NCBI RefSeq assembly: GCF_016887565.1
Contig: NZ_CP069396.1
Coordinates: 8,910,001 to 8,974,000 of the forward strand
From: Archangium violaceum
Lineage (GTDB): Bacteria > Myxococcota > Myxococcia > Myxococcales > Myxococcaceae
Direction of reading: 5' to 3'
DNA length: 64,000 nucleotides
Shown here: one piece after another, positions 1 through 8,420 of the stretch
How the letters are laid out: each line of letters starts with the position of its first letter
How positions within the stretch are numbered: position 1 is the first letter of the stretch
Made by a program: the position numbers and the translations under genes
Notes under the pieces: model-generated
What the model was told of the DNA's origin: nothing
The model's input: the letters and a program-made list of their open reading frames with translations, nothing else
Databases searched by the model: none

Positions 1-84
1 AGCGCATGGAGGAACATGGGAGCATTCTACCTTCTCCATGTCATCACTCTGACACGGCCACGTGGATTTCCCGGGATTGACTTC

Positions 85-2355
85 CTATGCGCTGGCTTGA
101 GCCGCCTGTTTCCCGGGGACGGTGGGCAGCTCCAACATGAACGTGGCCCCCTGCCCCGGTCCCTCGCTGTAAGCGCGCAGTGTGCCCCCCAGCTCCTGGG
201 CCGCCAGGGCACTGGAGTGCAGGCCGAAGCCATTCCCCTCCTCGCGGGTGGTGAAGCCATGTTGGAAGATGCGCGTGAGCATCTCCGGCGCGATGCCCAC
301 GCCGTTGTCCCGCACCTCGATGCGGACGTGTTTGGCGTCGAGCTGCTCCAGCCTCACGCCCAGACGCCGCTGCCCCTCGGGCACCACATCCATGGCGTAC
401 TTGGCGTTGCTGATGAGGTTGACGAGGATCATCAGCACCTTGTGCCTCTCGGTGGTGATGACGGGCACGTCCGCCAGGTTCCGCTCCACGGTGACATGGT
501 GGCGCCCGAGCGCGGCCTGGTTGATGCGCAGCGCGTCCTCCACCAGCTCCGCCAGCTGGACCGGCTCGTACATCTGCTGGGGCGTCCGGGCGTAGCGCTG
601 CTGCAGCTTGACGATGGCGCCAATGTGCTCGGTGTGCTTGCCGACGTCGTCGAGCAACTGCTGGAGCGTCTGGCGCTCCTCCACCAGGTGCCTGCCCAGC
701 TGGCACAGGTAGGGCACCGCATTGCGCCCGCGCTCGTCCTGGGTCAGGAAGGTCGCGAGCTCGTCCCGGTGCGCCTCGAACAAGGTCCCCAGCCGTTCCA
801 CGCCCTCGAGCTTCAACCCGGCCAGCCGCTCCCTGGCCAGCAGCGCCGAGGTGTGGACGCTGTTGAGCACGTTGCCGACGTTGTGCAGGACGTTGGTGGC
901 GACCTCGGCCCTGCCCACCTGCCGCGCGGTCTCCACCAGCTGCCGGTGCACATCCTGGAGCTCCCGGGTGCGCTCCGCCACCCGCTTCTCCAGGCCTTCG
1001 TTGGCCTGCCGCAGGGCCTCCTCCCGATGCTGGACCTCCTGGGCCATCAGCTGGAAGGCGTTGGCCAGCCGCCCCAGCTCGTCATCCCGCGAGGACGCCA
1101 GCGTCACCTTGAAATCACCGGCCGCCACCTGATCCGTGGCCTGGGTGAAGGCCAGCAGCGGCTGCGTGATCTGCTGCTTCAGCACCCAGTACATGATGCC
1201 GAGCTCCATCAGCAGCGACACCAGGCCGAACATCAGGACATAGCGCGCCACGGCGAAGGCCTGCGCGGACACTACATGCTCGGGCCGGACCGTGACGAGG
1301 TTCCACCCCGGGCCCTTCAGCCGCACCACGGCGATGTACTCGCCGTACTCCGAGAGCTCCAACACGTTCTGGCCGCTCGGGCGGGCCCGCACCCGCTCGA
1401 AGATGCCGCGCAGGTGGGCCAGCTGCTCGACCGTGCCTCCCTGCTCGAAGACCTCCTCCGGCTTCCGGGCGTCGTTCTGGATGTTGTACGGCTCCACCCC
1501 GCTCTTCACCCTCAGGTCGGGATGGGCGATGAGCTGACCGTCATCGCGGAAGAGGATGTTGTAGGTCCCGGGAGGGTGATCGCCAATGGTCCGGCGCATC
1601 AGCTCATCCAGGAGCATGTCATGGGAGATCGTCGCGACGTGGCGGCCGTCCACGTCCAGCGGGGTCGAGACCGTGACCATCCAGGTCTTGCTGGGCGTGT
1701 CCTCGAAGATGCCCGTCCAGACCGACTCCCGCCGGGGATTCTTCTCGGGCAGGCCGAGGGTGAAGTACTCGAGCTCCAGGAGCGAGAAGTCGGCCGCGAC
1801 ATCCTGGAACCAGGTGGCCCCCTCCGGCCAGTACCCCACCAGCACGCCCTCCGGCAGCATGACGCCGGTGTTGGTGAAGCGGACGTGGTAGGCGGGCCCA
1901 TACTGCGCGACCACCTCGTACGCGGCCAGGAGCCGGCGGCGGAAGTCGGTATCGGCCGTCACGCCCCTGGGAACGAAGACCCCCGGCATCTTCGTGCCAT
2001 CGAAGATCCGGGGGTCGTTGCGGATCGTCCCATCCGGCAGCCGCGCGAACAGGCTGTCGAAGAGGGGAGCCGGGTCCTGTTGACTCCAGGCCCGCAGCCG
2101 CTCCGTCAGGGCCTTCTTGATGATGGTGTGATTGTCCTGCGCCAGGATGAAACGGACCTGCTCCCTCTGGCTGCGCTCCGAGAGATACCCCTCCATCTGC
2201 GCGAGAGCCTCGGTGCGGAAGGAGCGGAAGATGTGGAGATAGCTGAAAACGGTGGCCAGGGTGATGATCACCGCGATGCGCACGCCCATCTTGATGAGCG
2301 TGGAGCGAGCCAGCGAGCCCTGGGCCTTTGGGAAGGGAGCGTGCCGCATGACCAT
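85..2355 (-). CDS. Cache-HAMP sensor histidine kinase
   Basis: Membrane sensor kinase of 756 aa. Visible parts in order: TM1 at about residues 23-43, a large periplasmic double-Cache-like region (45-365), TM2 (370-392), HAMP (about 393-445), a coiled coil (445-480), an H-box of the variant form VLHNVGNVLNS with the phospho-acceptor His at 491, and a HATPase domain with N box (LVNLISNAKYAMD, about 643-655), G1 (DNGVGI) and G2 (GNGFGLH). The HNxGN H-box replaces the usual HE/DxRTP, a form I associate with myxobacterial and other deltaproteobacterial kinases. The ATG lies 12 bp after the stop of the cytochrome gene, so the two are probably cotranscribed; the ribosome site is weak and a second ATG lies two codons in. 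No response regulator is adjacent, so the partner is unknown. Confidence 0.9.
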   Translation of the reverse strand: MVMRHAPFPKAQGSLARSTLIKMGVRIAVIITLATVFSYLHIFRSFRTEALAQMEGYLSERSQREQVRFILAQDNHTIIKKALTERLRAWSQQDPAPLFDSLFARLPDGTIRNDPRIFDGTKMPGVFVPRGVTADTDFRRRLLAAYEVVAQYGPAYHVRFTNTGVMLPEGVLVGYWPEGATWFQDVAADFSLLELEYFTLGLPEKNPRRESVWTGIFEDTPSKTWMVTVSTPLDVDGRHVATISHDMLLDELMRRTIGDHPPGTYNILFRDDGQLIAHPDLRVKSGVEPYNIQNDARKPEEVFEQGGTVEQLAHLRGIFERVRARPSGQNVLELSEYGEYIAVVRLKGPGWNLVTVRPEHVVSAQAFAVARYVLMFGLVSLLMELGIMYWVLKQQITQPLLAFTQATDQVAAGDFKVTLASSRDDELGRLANAFQLMAQEVQHREEALRQANEGLEKRVAERTRELQDVHRQLVETARQVGRAEVATNVLHNVGNVLNSVHTSALLARERLAGLKLEGVERLGTLFEAHRDELATFLTQDERGRNAVPYLCQLGRHLVEERQTLQQLLDDVGKHTEHIGAIVKLQQRYARTPQQMYEPVQLAELVEDALRINQAALGRHHVTVERNLADVPVITTERHKVLMILVNLISNAKYAMDVVPEGQRRLGVRLEQLDAKHVRIEVRDNGVGIAPEMLTRIFQHGFTTREEGNGFGLHSSALAAQELGGTLRAYSEGPGQGATFMLELPTVPGKQAAQASA

Positions 2356-2367
2356 GGAAGCGCGTGC

Positions 2368-5163
2368 TCAGGGGGTGCTGTGGGGATCCGCGGGACTGCT
2401 CCCCGCCACGCGTTCGTCCCCATCCAGGAACCCGTCGAGGTCGCGATCGATTCCGATGCGCCGGCCCGAGCCCGGGGGAGTGCAGGTATAGGTCAGCGCG
2501 CCTCCGCCCGAGACGACCGACGCACGGAGCGCCACGTCGGTGGTGGAGGGGTGCGCCTGCCGGTCGCTCGCGAACTGCCCATTGCCCAGGTAGAGGAAGC
2601 CCACCTCCTTCCCGGCGATCCGGCCCTTGGCCACCAGATCGCACTCGCCAGCGTTCGCGCGAGAGAGCAGGAGGTTGATGCGCGGACCCACCACGGTCGA
2701 ACTGGTGGCCGTGAGTGTCACCTGCTGGCCGACGATGGGCGCCAGGTTGCTGTCGAAGGCCAGCATGAAGAGCTCCATGTTGCGCTTGGCCGCGGTGCCC
2801 TCGGGCGTGACCGGGATGCCGGGCGTGTTGAAGATGGGGTGGAAGTCGAAGCCGCTGTTGAAGAGGAACAGCGTGGGGATGGCTCCGTCACTGTTGAAGC
2901 CGATGCCGCGGACCTGATCCCCAAGGAAGGGATCCGCCTCGACCGAGCCGAAGCCGAAGCCCGCGCCGAACATGCCGACCTTCTGGTACATGTTGCGCAG
3001 GTGGGGAACCTTGGGGAACAGCGGCTCCGCGTCGAAGGACGAGCGGCCATCCGTCCCGAAGAAGCCGGCGAAGAGGCCCTTCTCGGGGTTGGCATGGGGA
3101 TCCAACCGATGGCAGGACTCGCACGGGCCCTGGAAGAAGCTCGTGGTGTTCACGAAGAAGTCCTTGCCCGCCTGCTGCGCCGGAGTGAGTGAGTTGTCGA
3201 GGTTCCGGATCGGGTTCGGCGGGTACATCACCTGGAGGATGAAGTCCGAGAACTTCTGCATCTCCCCGGGGGTGAGCTGCGCGTTGCGCCCGAGCAGATC
3301 CATGAAGGCCGGGTTGAACTGCTTGAAGGCCGCGACCTCGTCGTACGCCCCACTGTCCGGCTGCGCGGTCGGCGCCTCGTTGGCGGCCGTCCGGTCTCCA
3401 CGCCAGTGCATCGGGCCGTGGTTCGCCATGCCGCGCAGGCTCTGGGTCGACAGCGGACCCTTCAACGGGTGGAAGCGCGTGTCCTGACCGAAGGTGGGAT
3501 CCGTGCCGAACTCGGGCAGCACCGGGACGACGGGGTTCAGGTTCGCCTTGACCGCGGCGTCCGGGTTGCCCAGGTCCCACGTCAGGCTGTCGAAGTCACC
3601 GAAGATGTGGCAGCTCGCGCAGGACGAGTCGCCGTGGCTCGAGCTCTTCCGCGCGTCGTAGAGGAACGGGCGCCCCGCCACCACGCTGGCCGGCTCGGGG
3701 TTGTACATCGGCAGGTGTCCGATCTCCTGGCGCGTGGTGGTGTCGACGACGGAGATCGCGTTGTCGAAGCGCGTCAGCACGTACATGCGCCCGCACGACT
3801 CGTCCAGCACCATCCCCGTCGGGCCACCGCCGCTCAGGAGGATCTGGTTCGCCGTGCTCGGCACGAAGGTATCGGCCTCGAGCGCGGCGGTCGGGTAGAC
3901 GCCGATCTTCGAGGAGCCGAACGCGGCCACGTACAGGGTGGAACCGTTGGAGCTCACCGCCATGCCCATCGGCTGCGCGAGGCTCTTCTCGTTCTCCGGG
4001 TTGGGGATCGGCGCGCAGCAGACGTTGTAGTTGATGTGCTTGTTGAGGTGCCGAGGGGCGACACCCGCGGAGCTCAGCACGCTGATGCGGCTCTCGTGCA
4101 GGTGCCCGCGCAGGGAGCTGCCGGCGAAGAGGCCCGGCCCCTCGAAGCGCAGGTCGTTCCGGGCCTCGGTGTTGCTGACGTACACCTTCCCGCTGACCGG
4201 GTTGACGGCCATGTTGAACAGGATGGTGCCGACGCCCGAGTAGAAGCCGGCCGGGCCCGAGAGCTGCGCCGGCGGGTTGGCGGTGGCATCGATGACGAAC
4301 ACGTCCTTGTCCGGCAGGGAGAAGCGCACCTTGTCCGTCCACGGGCGGTTGAGCACGTCCACCCAGTCCTGGCCGTTGAACTTGACGATGACGGAGACCT
4401 CGGTGCCCGGCACGCCCTCGAAGTTGGTGTTCGGTCCGGGGACGCCGCCCACCGCCTCGCCCCCATTGGGCACGAGGGACTCGTGGATGACGGTGGTGCG
4501 ATTGCCCGAGTGGAACGCGGCCGCGTAGACGCGCGAGCCGTCGGGCGTCACCGCGAGCGCGCGGGGGGTATCACTGAAGAGGCTGACGATCGTCAGGGGG
4601 GCGCCACCGAGCGAGGTGCCCAGGACGTTGGCATCGAAGACCCAGACGTCGGCCCGGCCGATGCCCGGCGTGGTGAGCTGCGGATCGAAGGGAGCGTTCT
4701 GTCCACGGTGGGCGGCGGTGATGAAGGCGCGGCTCTTCCCGGGCCCGGCGAAGACGATGTCACGCGGCTCGTCGCCCACGAGCAGGGTCCGCACCACGGC
4801 GCCTCCCGTCCCCAGGGCGTTGAGTCGCACGACGCTCACGCTGTCGGACAGGTGATTGACGACCCAGACCTCCTCGTCGCTCCGCGCCGCGACCGCGACG
4901 GGCTCGAGCCCCACGGGCACCGAGGCGCGGTGGGTGAGGTTTCCGGCTTGGATCTGGAAGATCTCCAGGCGGTTGTCCGGGGTGTTGACGGCGTAGAGGA
5001 ACCTGCCACTGGGCGAGAGCGCGAGAGGACGGACCTGCCCGCTCTCGAAGAGGGTGAACGCCTCCGCGGACGCCTCGCGGCCCGCCGCCAGGCCCGCGAG
5101 CAGCACCGCGGTGAGGACGGCTCTCCAACTGTTCCGGCCAGACGCCGGGCTCCTGGTTCTCAT
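2368..5163 (-). CDS. Secreted beta-propeller / dihaem cytochrome c (MauG/CcP-like) fusion
   Basis: Exported 931-aa protein. A signal peptide ends at about residue 33 (hydrophobic LTAVLLAGLAAG, then ASA). Residues 35-500 form YVTN-type propeller blades (for example FLYAVNTPDNRLEIF). The C-terminal half carries two c-haem sites, CASCH near residue 515 and CESCH near residue 680, in a cytochrome c peroxidase/MauG-like setting. The extreme C-terminus has a calcium-binding type-3 repeat (DRDLDGFLDGDE). I place the start at 5163 because GGAGAG lies 5 nt upstream; an upstream ATG at 5214 would bury the signal peptide. Peroxidase or oxidase activity is inferred from the family; no partner is encoded nearby other than the downstream kinase. 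Confidence 0.85.
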   Translation of the reverse strand: MRTRSPASGRNSWRAVLTAVLLAGLAAGREASAEAFTLFESGQVRPLALSPSGRFLYAVNTPDNRLEIFQIQAGNLTHRASVPVGLEPVAVAARSDEEVWVVNHLSDSVSVVRLNALGTGGAVVRTLLVGDEPRDIVFAGPGKSRAFITAAHRGQNAPFDPQLTTPGIGRADVWVFDANVLGTSLGGAPLTIVSLFSDTPRALAVTPDGSRVYAAAFHSGNRTTVIHESLVPNGGEAVGGVPGPNTNFEGVPGTEVSVIVKFNGQDWVDVLNRPWTDKVRFSLPDKDVFVIDATANPPAQLSGPAGFYSGVGTILFNMAVNPVSGKVYVSNTEARNDLRFEGPGLFAGSSLRGHLHESRISVLSSAGVAPRHLNKHINYNVCCAPIPNPENEKSLAQPMGMAVSSNGSTLYVAAFGSSKIGVYPTAALEADTFVPSTANQILLSGGGPTGMVLDESCGRMYVLTRFDNAISVVDTTTRQEIGHLPMYNPEPASVVAGRPFLYDARKSSSHGDSSCASCHIFGDFDSLTWDLGNPDAAVKANLNPVVPVLPEFGTDPTFGQDTRFHPLKGPLSTQSLRGMANHGPMHWRGDRTAANEAPTAQPDSGAYDEVAAFKQFNPAFMDLLGRNAQLTPGEMQKFSDFILQVMYPPNPIRNLDNSLTPAQQAGKDFFVNTTSFFQGPCESCHRLDPHANPEKGLFAGFFGTDGRSSFDAEPLFPKVPHLRNMYQKVGMFGAGFGFGSVEADPFLGDQVRGIGFNSDGAIPTLFLFNSGFDFHPIFNTPGIPVTPEGTAAKRNMELFMLAFDSNLAPIVGQQVTLTATSSTVVGPRINLLLSRANAGECDLVAKGRIAGKEVGFLYLGNGQFASDRQAHPSTTDVALRASVVSGGGALTYTCTPPGSGRRIGIDRDLDGFLDGDERVAGSSPADPHSTP

Positions 5164-5278
5164 GAGCTCTCCACGCGAGATCGAACGTCGTGCTCGCGGC
5201 TTCCAAGAAAACAACTATACGAGAATCTTGTATCTACACGGTACGCGATGTAAATACTGGGGACTTCTCAACGAAGGA

Positions 5279-5339
5279 AGCCCATCCCCGAGGAGACGGC
5301 CCGGAGTCAAGGTCCGGCACGTCTCCGCGGGGATGGGCT
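5279..5339 (-). terminator. Very long imperfect hairpin downstream of the VOC gene
   Basis: The 5' arm 5279-5305 pairs with 5313-5339: the outer 20 bp have a single mismatch, then two mismatches, then 5 more pairs around a 7-nt loop (5306-5312). It lies about 70 nt past the VOC stop on the minus strand and before the cytochrome gene. There is no T-tract, so it may be a factor-independent stop in a GC-rich genome, an attenuator or an mRNA stabiliser. Confidence 0.6.
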
Positions 5340-5411
5340 CACCGAGGGTCCATCAGGATGTCCAGGTACGCCGCCTCGTTGACGACGGCGTCCCGCGCGT
5401 TCGACCGGAGG

Positions 5412-5987
5412 CTACCCGTTCTGCGGCGGTCCGCTCATCGCGGCCGCGGCGCGGCGCGCCATCTCCTTCGGAGTGATGTCCTCCTTGTGGGTCGCGAGCT
5501 GCCACTGATGGCCGAAGGGATCGATGACGGTCCCGTAACGGTCGCCCCAGAACATGTCGGAGACGGGCATCGAGACCTTCGCACCCGCGGCCACCGCCTG
5601 GTTGAACAGCGCATCCACGTCCCGCGTGTAGATCATCAGGCTCGACGAGGTGCCGCCCACGGACTCGGGCGACTTGGCCCCCATGTTGGGGAACTCGTCT
5701 CCGAGCATCACGATGGAATCGCCGATCTTGATCTCCGCGTGCAGGACCTTGCCGTCCGGTCCATTCATCCGGCTCAGATCCTTCGCGCCGAACGCCTTCT
5801 TGTAGAACTCGATCGCCTGCGCCGCGCCGCGCACCACGAGGCTCGGCGTGATCACATGGTAGCCCTTGGGAATCGGCTGCACCTTCGCGCGGCGCTTCAC
5901 CGGCGCCTTGCTGGCCACCTTCTTCGCCACCTTCTTGGCCACCGTCCGAATCCGCTCCGCTGCCTTGCTGGTCTTCTTCGTCGCCAT
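5412..5987 (-). CDS. VOC (glyoxalase/PhnB-like) protein with Lys/Ala-rich N-terminal tail
   Basis: A 191-aa protein. From about residue 45 it reads as one PhnB-like VOC domain: VITPSLVVRGAAQAIEFYKK opens the first beta-alpha-beta-beta-beta module, and the second ends in the typical DRYGTVIDPFGHQWQLATH. Such proteins bind small ligands or metals; substrate unknown. The first 40 residues are an unusual basic tail made of KK/AA repeats (ERIRTVAKKVAKKVASKAP), resembling histone H1-like or nucleic-acid-binding tails and absent from ordinary VOC proteins of about 140-150 aa. It appears to be a single-gene unit ending at the long hairpin 5279-5339. Confidence 0.85.
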   Translation of the reverse strand: MATKKTSKAAERIRTVAKKVAKKVASKAPVKRRAKVQPIPKGYHVITPSLVVRGAAQAIEFYKKAFGAKDLSRMNGPDGKVLHAEIKIGDSIVMLGDEFPNMGAKSPESVGGTSSSLMIYTRDVDALFNQAVAAGAKVSMPVSDMFWGDRYGTVIDPFGHQWQLATHKEDITPKEMARRAAAAMSGPPQNG

Positions 5988-6066
5988 GGTTCACCCCTCG
6001 AGGAGTTCGGGCCACAGCATGAGACCAATCCGGTCTCCCTTCAACATGAACCGCTCGGGTCCTGCG

Positions 6067-6112
6067 AGGGGGAACAGCCCCCTCCCCCGGAGACAGCCGG
6101 TCCGGGGGAGGA
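6067..6112 (-). terminator. Overlapping hairpins after the catalase gene
   Basis: A perfect 11-bp stem (6082-6092 with 6102-6112, 9-nt loop) starts about 25 nt past the catalase stop on the minus strand. A second, mutually exclusive stem (GAGGGGG with CCCCCTC, 6067-6085) overlaps it. Probably the catalase terminator. Confidence 0.55.
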
Positions 6113-6136
6113 GGAATCACGCGGGACGGCGATGGC

Positions 6137-8242
6137 TCAGGCCGGGACGCCGTCCTTGTCGGCGCGCTCCCAGTGCCGGTGCTTCGCGATGGCCGCGACG
6201 AACGTGGAGATGAAGGCGCCACCGTCCGCGCCCGCCTCGGTCGCGACGACGCCGGGAGCATTCACGGCGATCCCCGCGGCCCGGAGCAGCTCGAGCCCCT
6301 CCTTCGTCGCCCCGAGCGCCTTGCAGTGCCGGTAGGCCTCCTGGACGAAGTGCAGCGCATCCCCATCCTTCTTCAGTGCCGCCACGCTCGCGGCGCCACC
6401 GGGGATGAAGACGGCGTCGTACTCGATGGACGCCGTCGTCGGGGCGCTCTTGTCGACCTCCACGGGCTGTCCCCCCGCCCCCTTCACCGTGCCGAGGCGC
6501 TTCGCGATGACCTTGACCTTCGCGCCCATCTTCTCGATCGCCGCCCGCACGCTCGCGAGCTCGGCGGCATCGACCCCGTCCGCGACGAGCGCCGCGATGC
6601 GCCGCGTCTGGATGGACTCCTTCTTCAGGTTCTCGATGCTGAGGGCCGGAGACTTCTCCAGCTTCCCCTTCGGGGTGACGGACGCCCTGGGCACCGGCAG
6701 GCCGAGCCCCTCGGCCACCCGCGTCACCAGCTCCCCGTCGATGTTCGCGAGGATCCGCTCGACGACGCGCTGGCGGATCTCCTTCCTCTCCACCTTGCCG
6801 AGCTCGAAGAGGAGGGCCTCGATGAGGTGCTCCTGCTCGGGCTTGGAGAGGCTGCGGAAGAACAGCGTGGCCTGGCTGAAGTGATCGCCGAAGGACTCGC
6901 TCCGCACGCGCGCCTTCTGTCCGCCGAGCTTCTCCGGGTGGTGCACGAACCCGCTCTTGTTGCCCACGGAGAGCATCGGGCAGCCCCCTCCGAGCGAGTT
7001 CGGGTGGTAGTTGGCGCGGCCGGCGTTGATCGTCTGCCGGTGGAAGCCGTCCTGCTGGTGGTTGTGCACCGGCGCGAGCGGACGGTTGATGGGGATCTCC
7101 GCGAAGTTCGGCCCGCCGAGGCGCGTGAGCTGCGTGTCCAGGTACGAGAAGAGCCGCGCCTGCATGAGCGGGTCATCGGTGAAGTCGATGCCCGGCACGA
7201 TGTTGGCGACGCAGAAGGCGACCTGCTCCGTCTCCGCGAAGAAGTTCGTCGGGTTGCGGTTGAGCGTGAGCTTGCCGATGCGGCGCACCGGCACCAGCTC
7301 CTCCGGGACGATCTTCGTCGGATCCAACAGCTCGATCCCGAGCTTGTCCACGTCCGACTCCTCGATGATCTGCACCCCGAGCTCGTACTCGGGGAAGTCG
7401 CCCTGCTCGATGGCCTCCCAGAGGTCGCGCCGGTGGTAGTCGGGGTCCTTTCCGGCGAGCTTCTGGGACTCGTCCCAGACGAGCGAGGCCACACCCAGCA
7501 GCGGCTTCCAGTGGAACTTGACGAAGCGCGACACGCCCTGGGCGTTCACCAGCCGGAAGGTGTGGACGCCGAAGCCCTCCATCATGCGGAAGCTGCGAGG
7601 CAGCGCACGATCGGACATGGCCCACATGACCATGTGCGCCGTCTCGGGCACGAGCGAGACGAAGTCCCAGAAGGAGTCGTGCGCGGAGGCGGCCTGGGGC
7701 ATCTCGTGGTGCGGCTCGGGCTTCACCGCGTGGATCACATCCGGGAACTTGATGCCGTCCTGGATGAAGAAGACCGGGATGTTGTTGCCCACCAGGTCGA
7801 AGTTGCCCTCCTCCGTGTAGAACTTCACGGCGAAGCCACGTACGTCACGCACCGTGTCCGCCGACCCGCGCGAGCCGGCCACCGTGGAGAAGCGCACGAA
7901 GACGGGCGTCTTCACCGAGGGGTCCTGGAGGAAGCGCGCCTTCGAGTACTCGGCCATCGACTCGTAGACCTGGAAGTAGCCGTGCGCGGCCGAGCCTCGC
8001 GCATGGACGACCCGCTCGGGAATGCGCTCATGATCGAAGCGCATCATCTTCTCGCGGAAGTGGAAGTCCTCGAGCAACGTGGGGCCCCGTGCCCCCACCC
8101 GCAGGGAGTCATCGGTGTTCTCGATGCCGATGCCCTGGTCCGTCGTCATCTGGCGGCCCGTCGGGTCCGCTCGATTCCTCTCGAGTGCTTCCACCTTGCT
8201 GTTCTCATTGATGCTCACCGACTCCTGATCGTTCTTGGCCAA
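6137..8242 (-). CDS. katE: Large-subunit catalase, HPII type, with C-terminal DJ-1/PfpI domain
   Basis: Monofunctional haem catalase (2 H2O2 to O2 and water), 701 aa, cytoplasmic. The catalytic His is in VHARGSAAHG (about residue 77), the distal Asn in FDLVGNN, and the haem-ligand Tyr region reads LFSYLDTQLTRLGGPNF (about 365). After about residue 560 a flavodoxin-like DJ-1/PfpI domain follows, as in E. coli HPII. I choose a TTG start at 8242: it sits 7 nt behind GGGAGG and gives the N-terminus expected for the family, whereas longer reading adds over 130 residues of low-complexity sequence. Probably a single-gene unit; its promoter should lie in 8243-8420. Confidence 0.93.
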   Translation of the reverse strand: MAKNDQESVSINENSKVEALERNRADPTGRQMTTDQGIGIENTDDSLRVGARGPTLLEDFHFREKMMRFDHERIPERVVHARGSAAHGYFQVYESMAEYSKARFLQDPSVKTPVFVRFSTVAGSRGSADTVRDVRGFAVKFYTEEGNFDLVGNNIPVFFIQDGIKFPDVIHAVKPEPHHEMPQAASAHDSFWDFVSLVPETAHMVMWAMSDRALPRSFRMMEGFGVHTFRLVNAQGVSRFVKFHWKPLLGVASLVWDESQKLAGKDPDYHRRDLWEAIEQGDFPEYELGVQIIEESDVDKLGIELLDPTKIVPEELVPVRRIGKLTLNRNPTNFFAETEQVAFCVANIVPGIDFTDDPLMQARLFSYLDTQLTRLGGPNFAEIPINRPLAPVHNHQQDGFHRQTINAGRANYHPNSLGGGCPMLSVGNKSGFVHHPEKLGGQKARVRSESFGDHFSQATLFFRSLSKPEQEHLIEALLFELGKVERKEIRQRVVERILANIDGELVTRVAEGLGLPVPRASVTPKGKLEKSPALSIENLKKESIQTRRIAALVADGVDAAELASVRAAIEKMGAKVKVIAKRLGTVKGAGGQPVEVDKSAPTTASIEYDAVFIPGGAASVAALKKDGDALHFVQEAYRHCKALGATKEGLELLRAAGIAVNAPGVVATEAGADGGAFISTFVAAIAKHRHWERADKDGVPA

Positions 8243-8401
8243 CGCACCACCTCCCGTGAGCCGCTCCACATATTCACGGCGGGTGTGTTGGCGAGGGATC
8301 GACTGGACCGGGATCGACCCTTCGTGAGCAATGGAGAACGGAGCGGCCCGCGATGAGCCGCCCACCCATTCCTTTTGGTCCACTAGGAGAAACAGACGCC
8401 A

Positions 8402-8416
8402 CCCGGCAACGCCGGG
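8402..8416 (-). terminator. Terminator of the diterpene cyclase gene
   Basis: The stem CCCGGC-AAC-GCCGGG lies 4 nt past the cyclase stop on the minus strand and is followed on that strand by a T-rich stretch (TCTGTTTCTCC), the closest to a canonical intrinsic terminator in this window. Confidence 0.6.
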
Positions 8417-8420
8417 CTCG

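Noticed and set aside
16-3192. A 1058-codon open frame on the plus strand opposite the histidine kinase and cytochrome genes
   Set aside because: Its product is Leu/Arg/Gly/His-rich with no domain, and it runs antiparallel to two well-supported genes; this is the usual GC-rich shadow. The same holds for plus-strand frames at 3406-5253, 6173-8356, 8331-9968 and 10080-11900.
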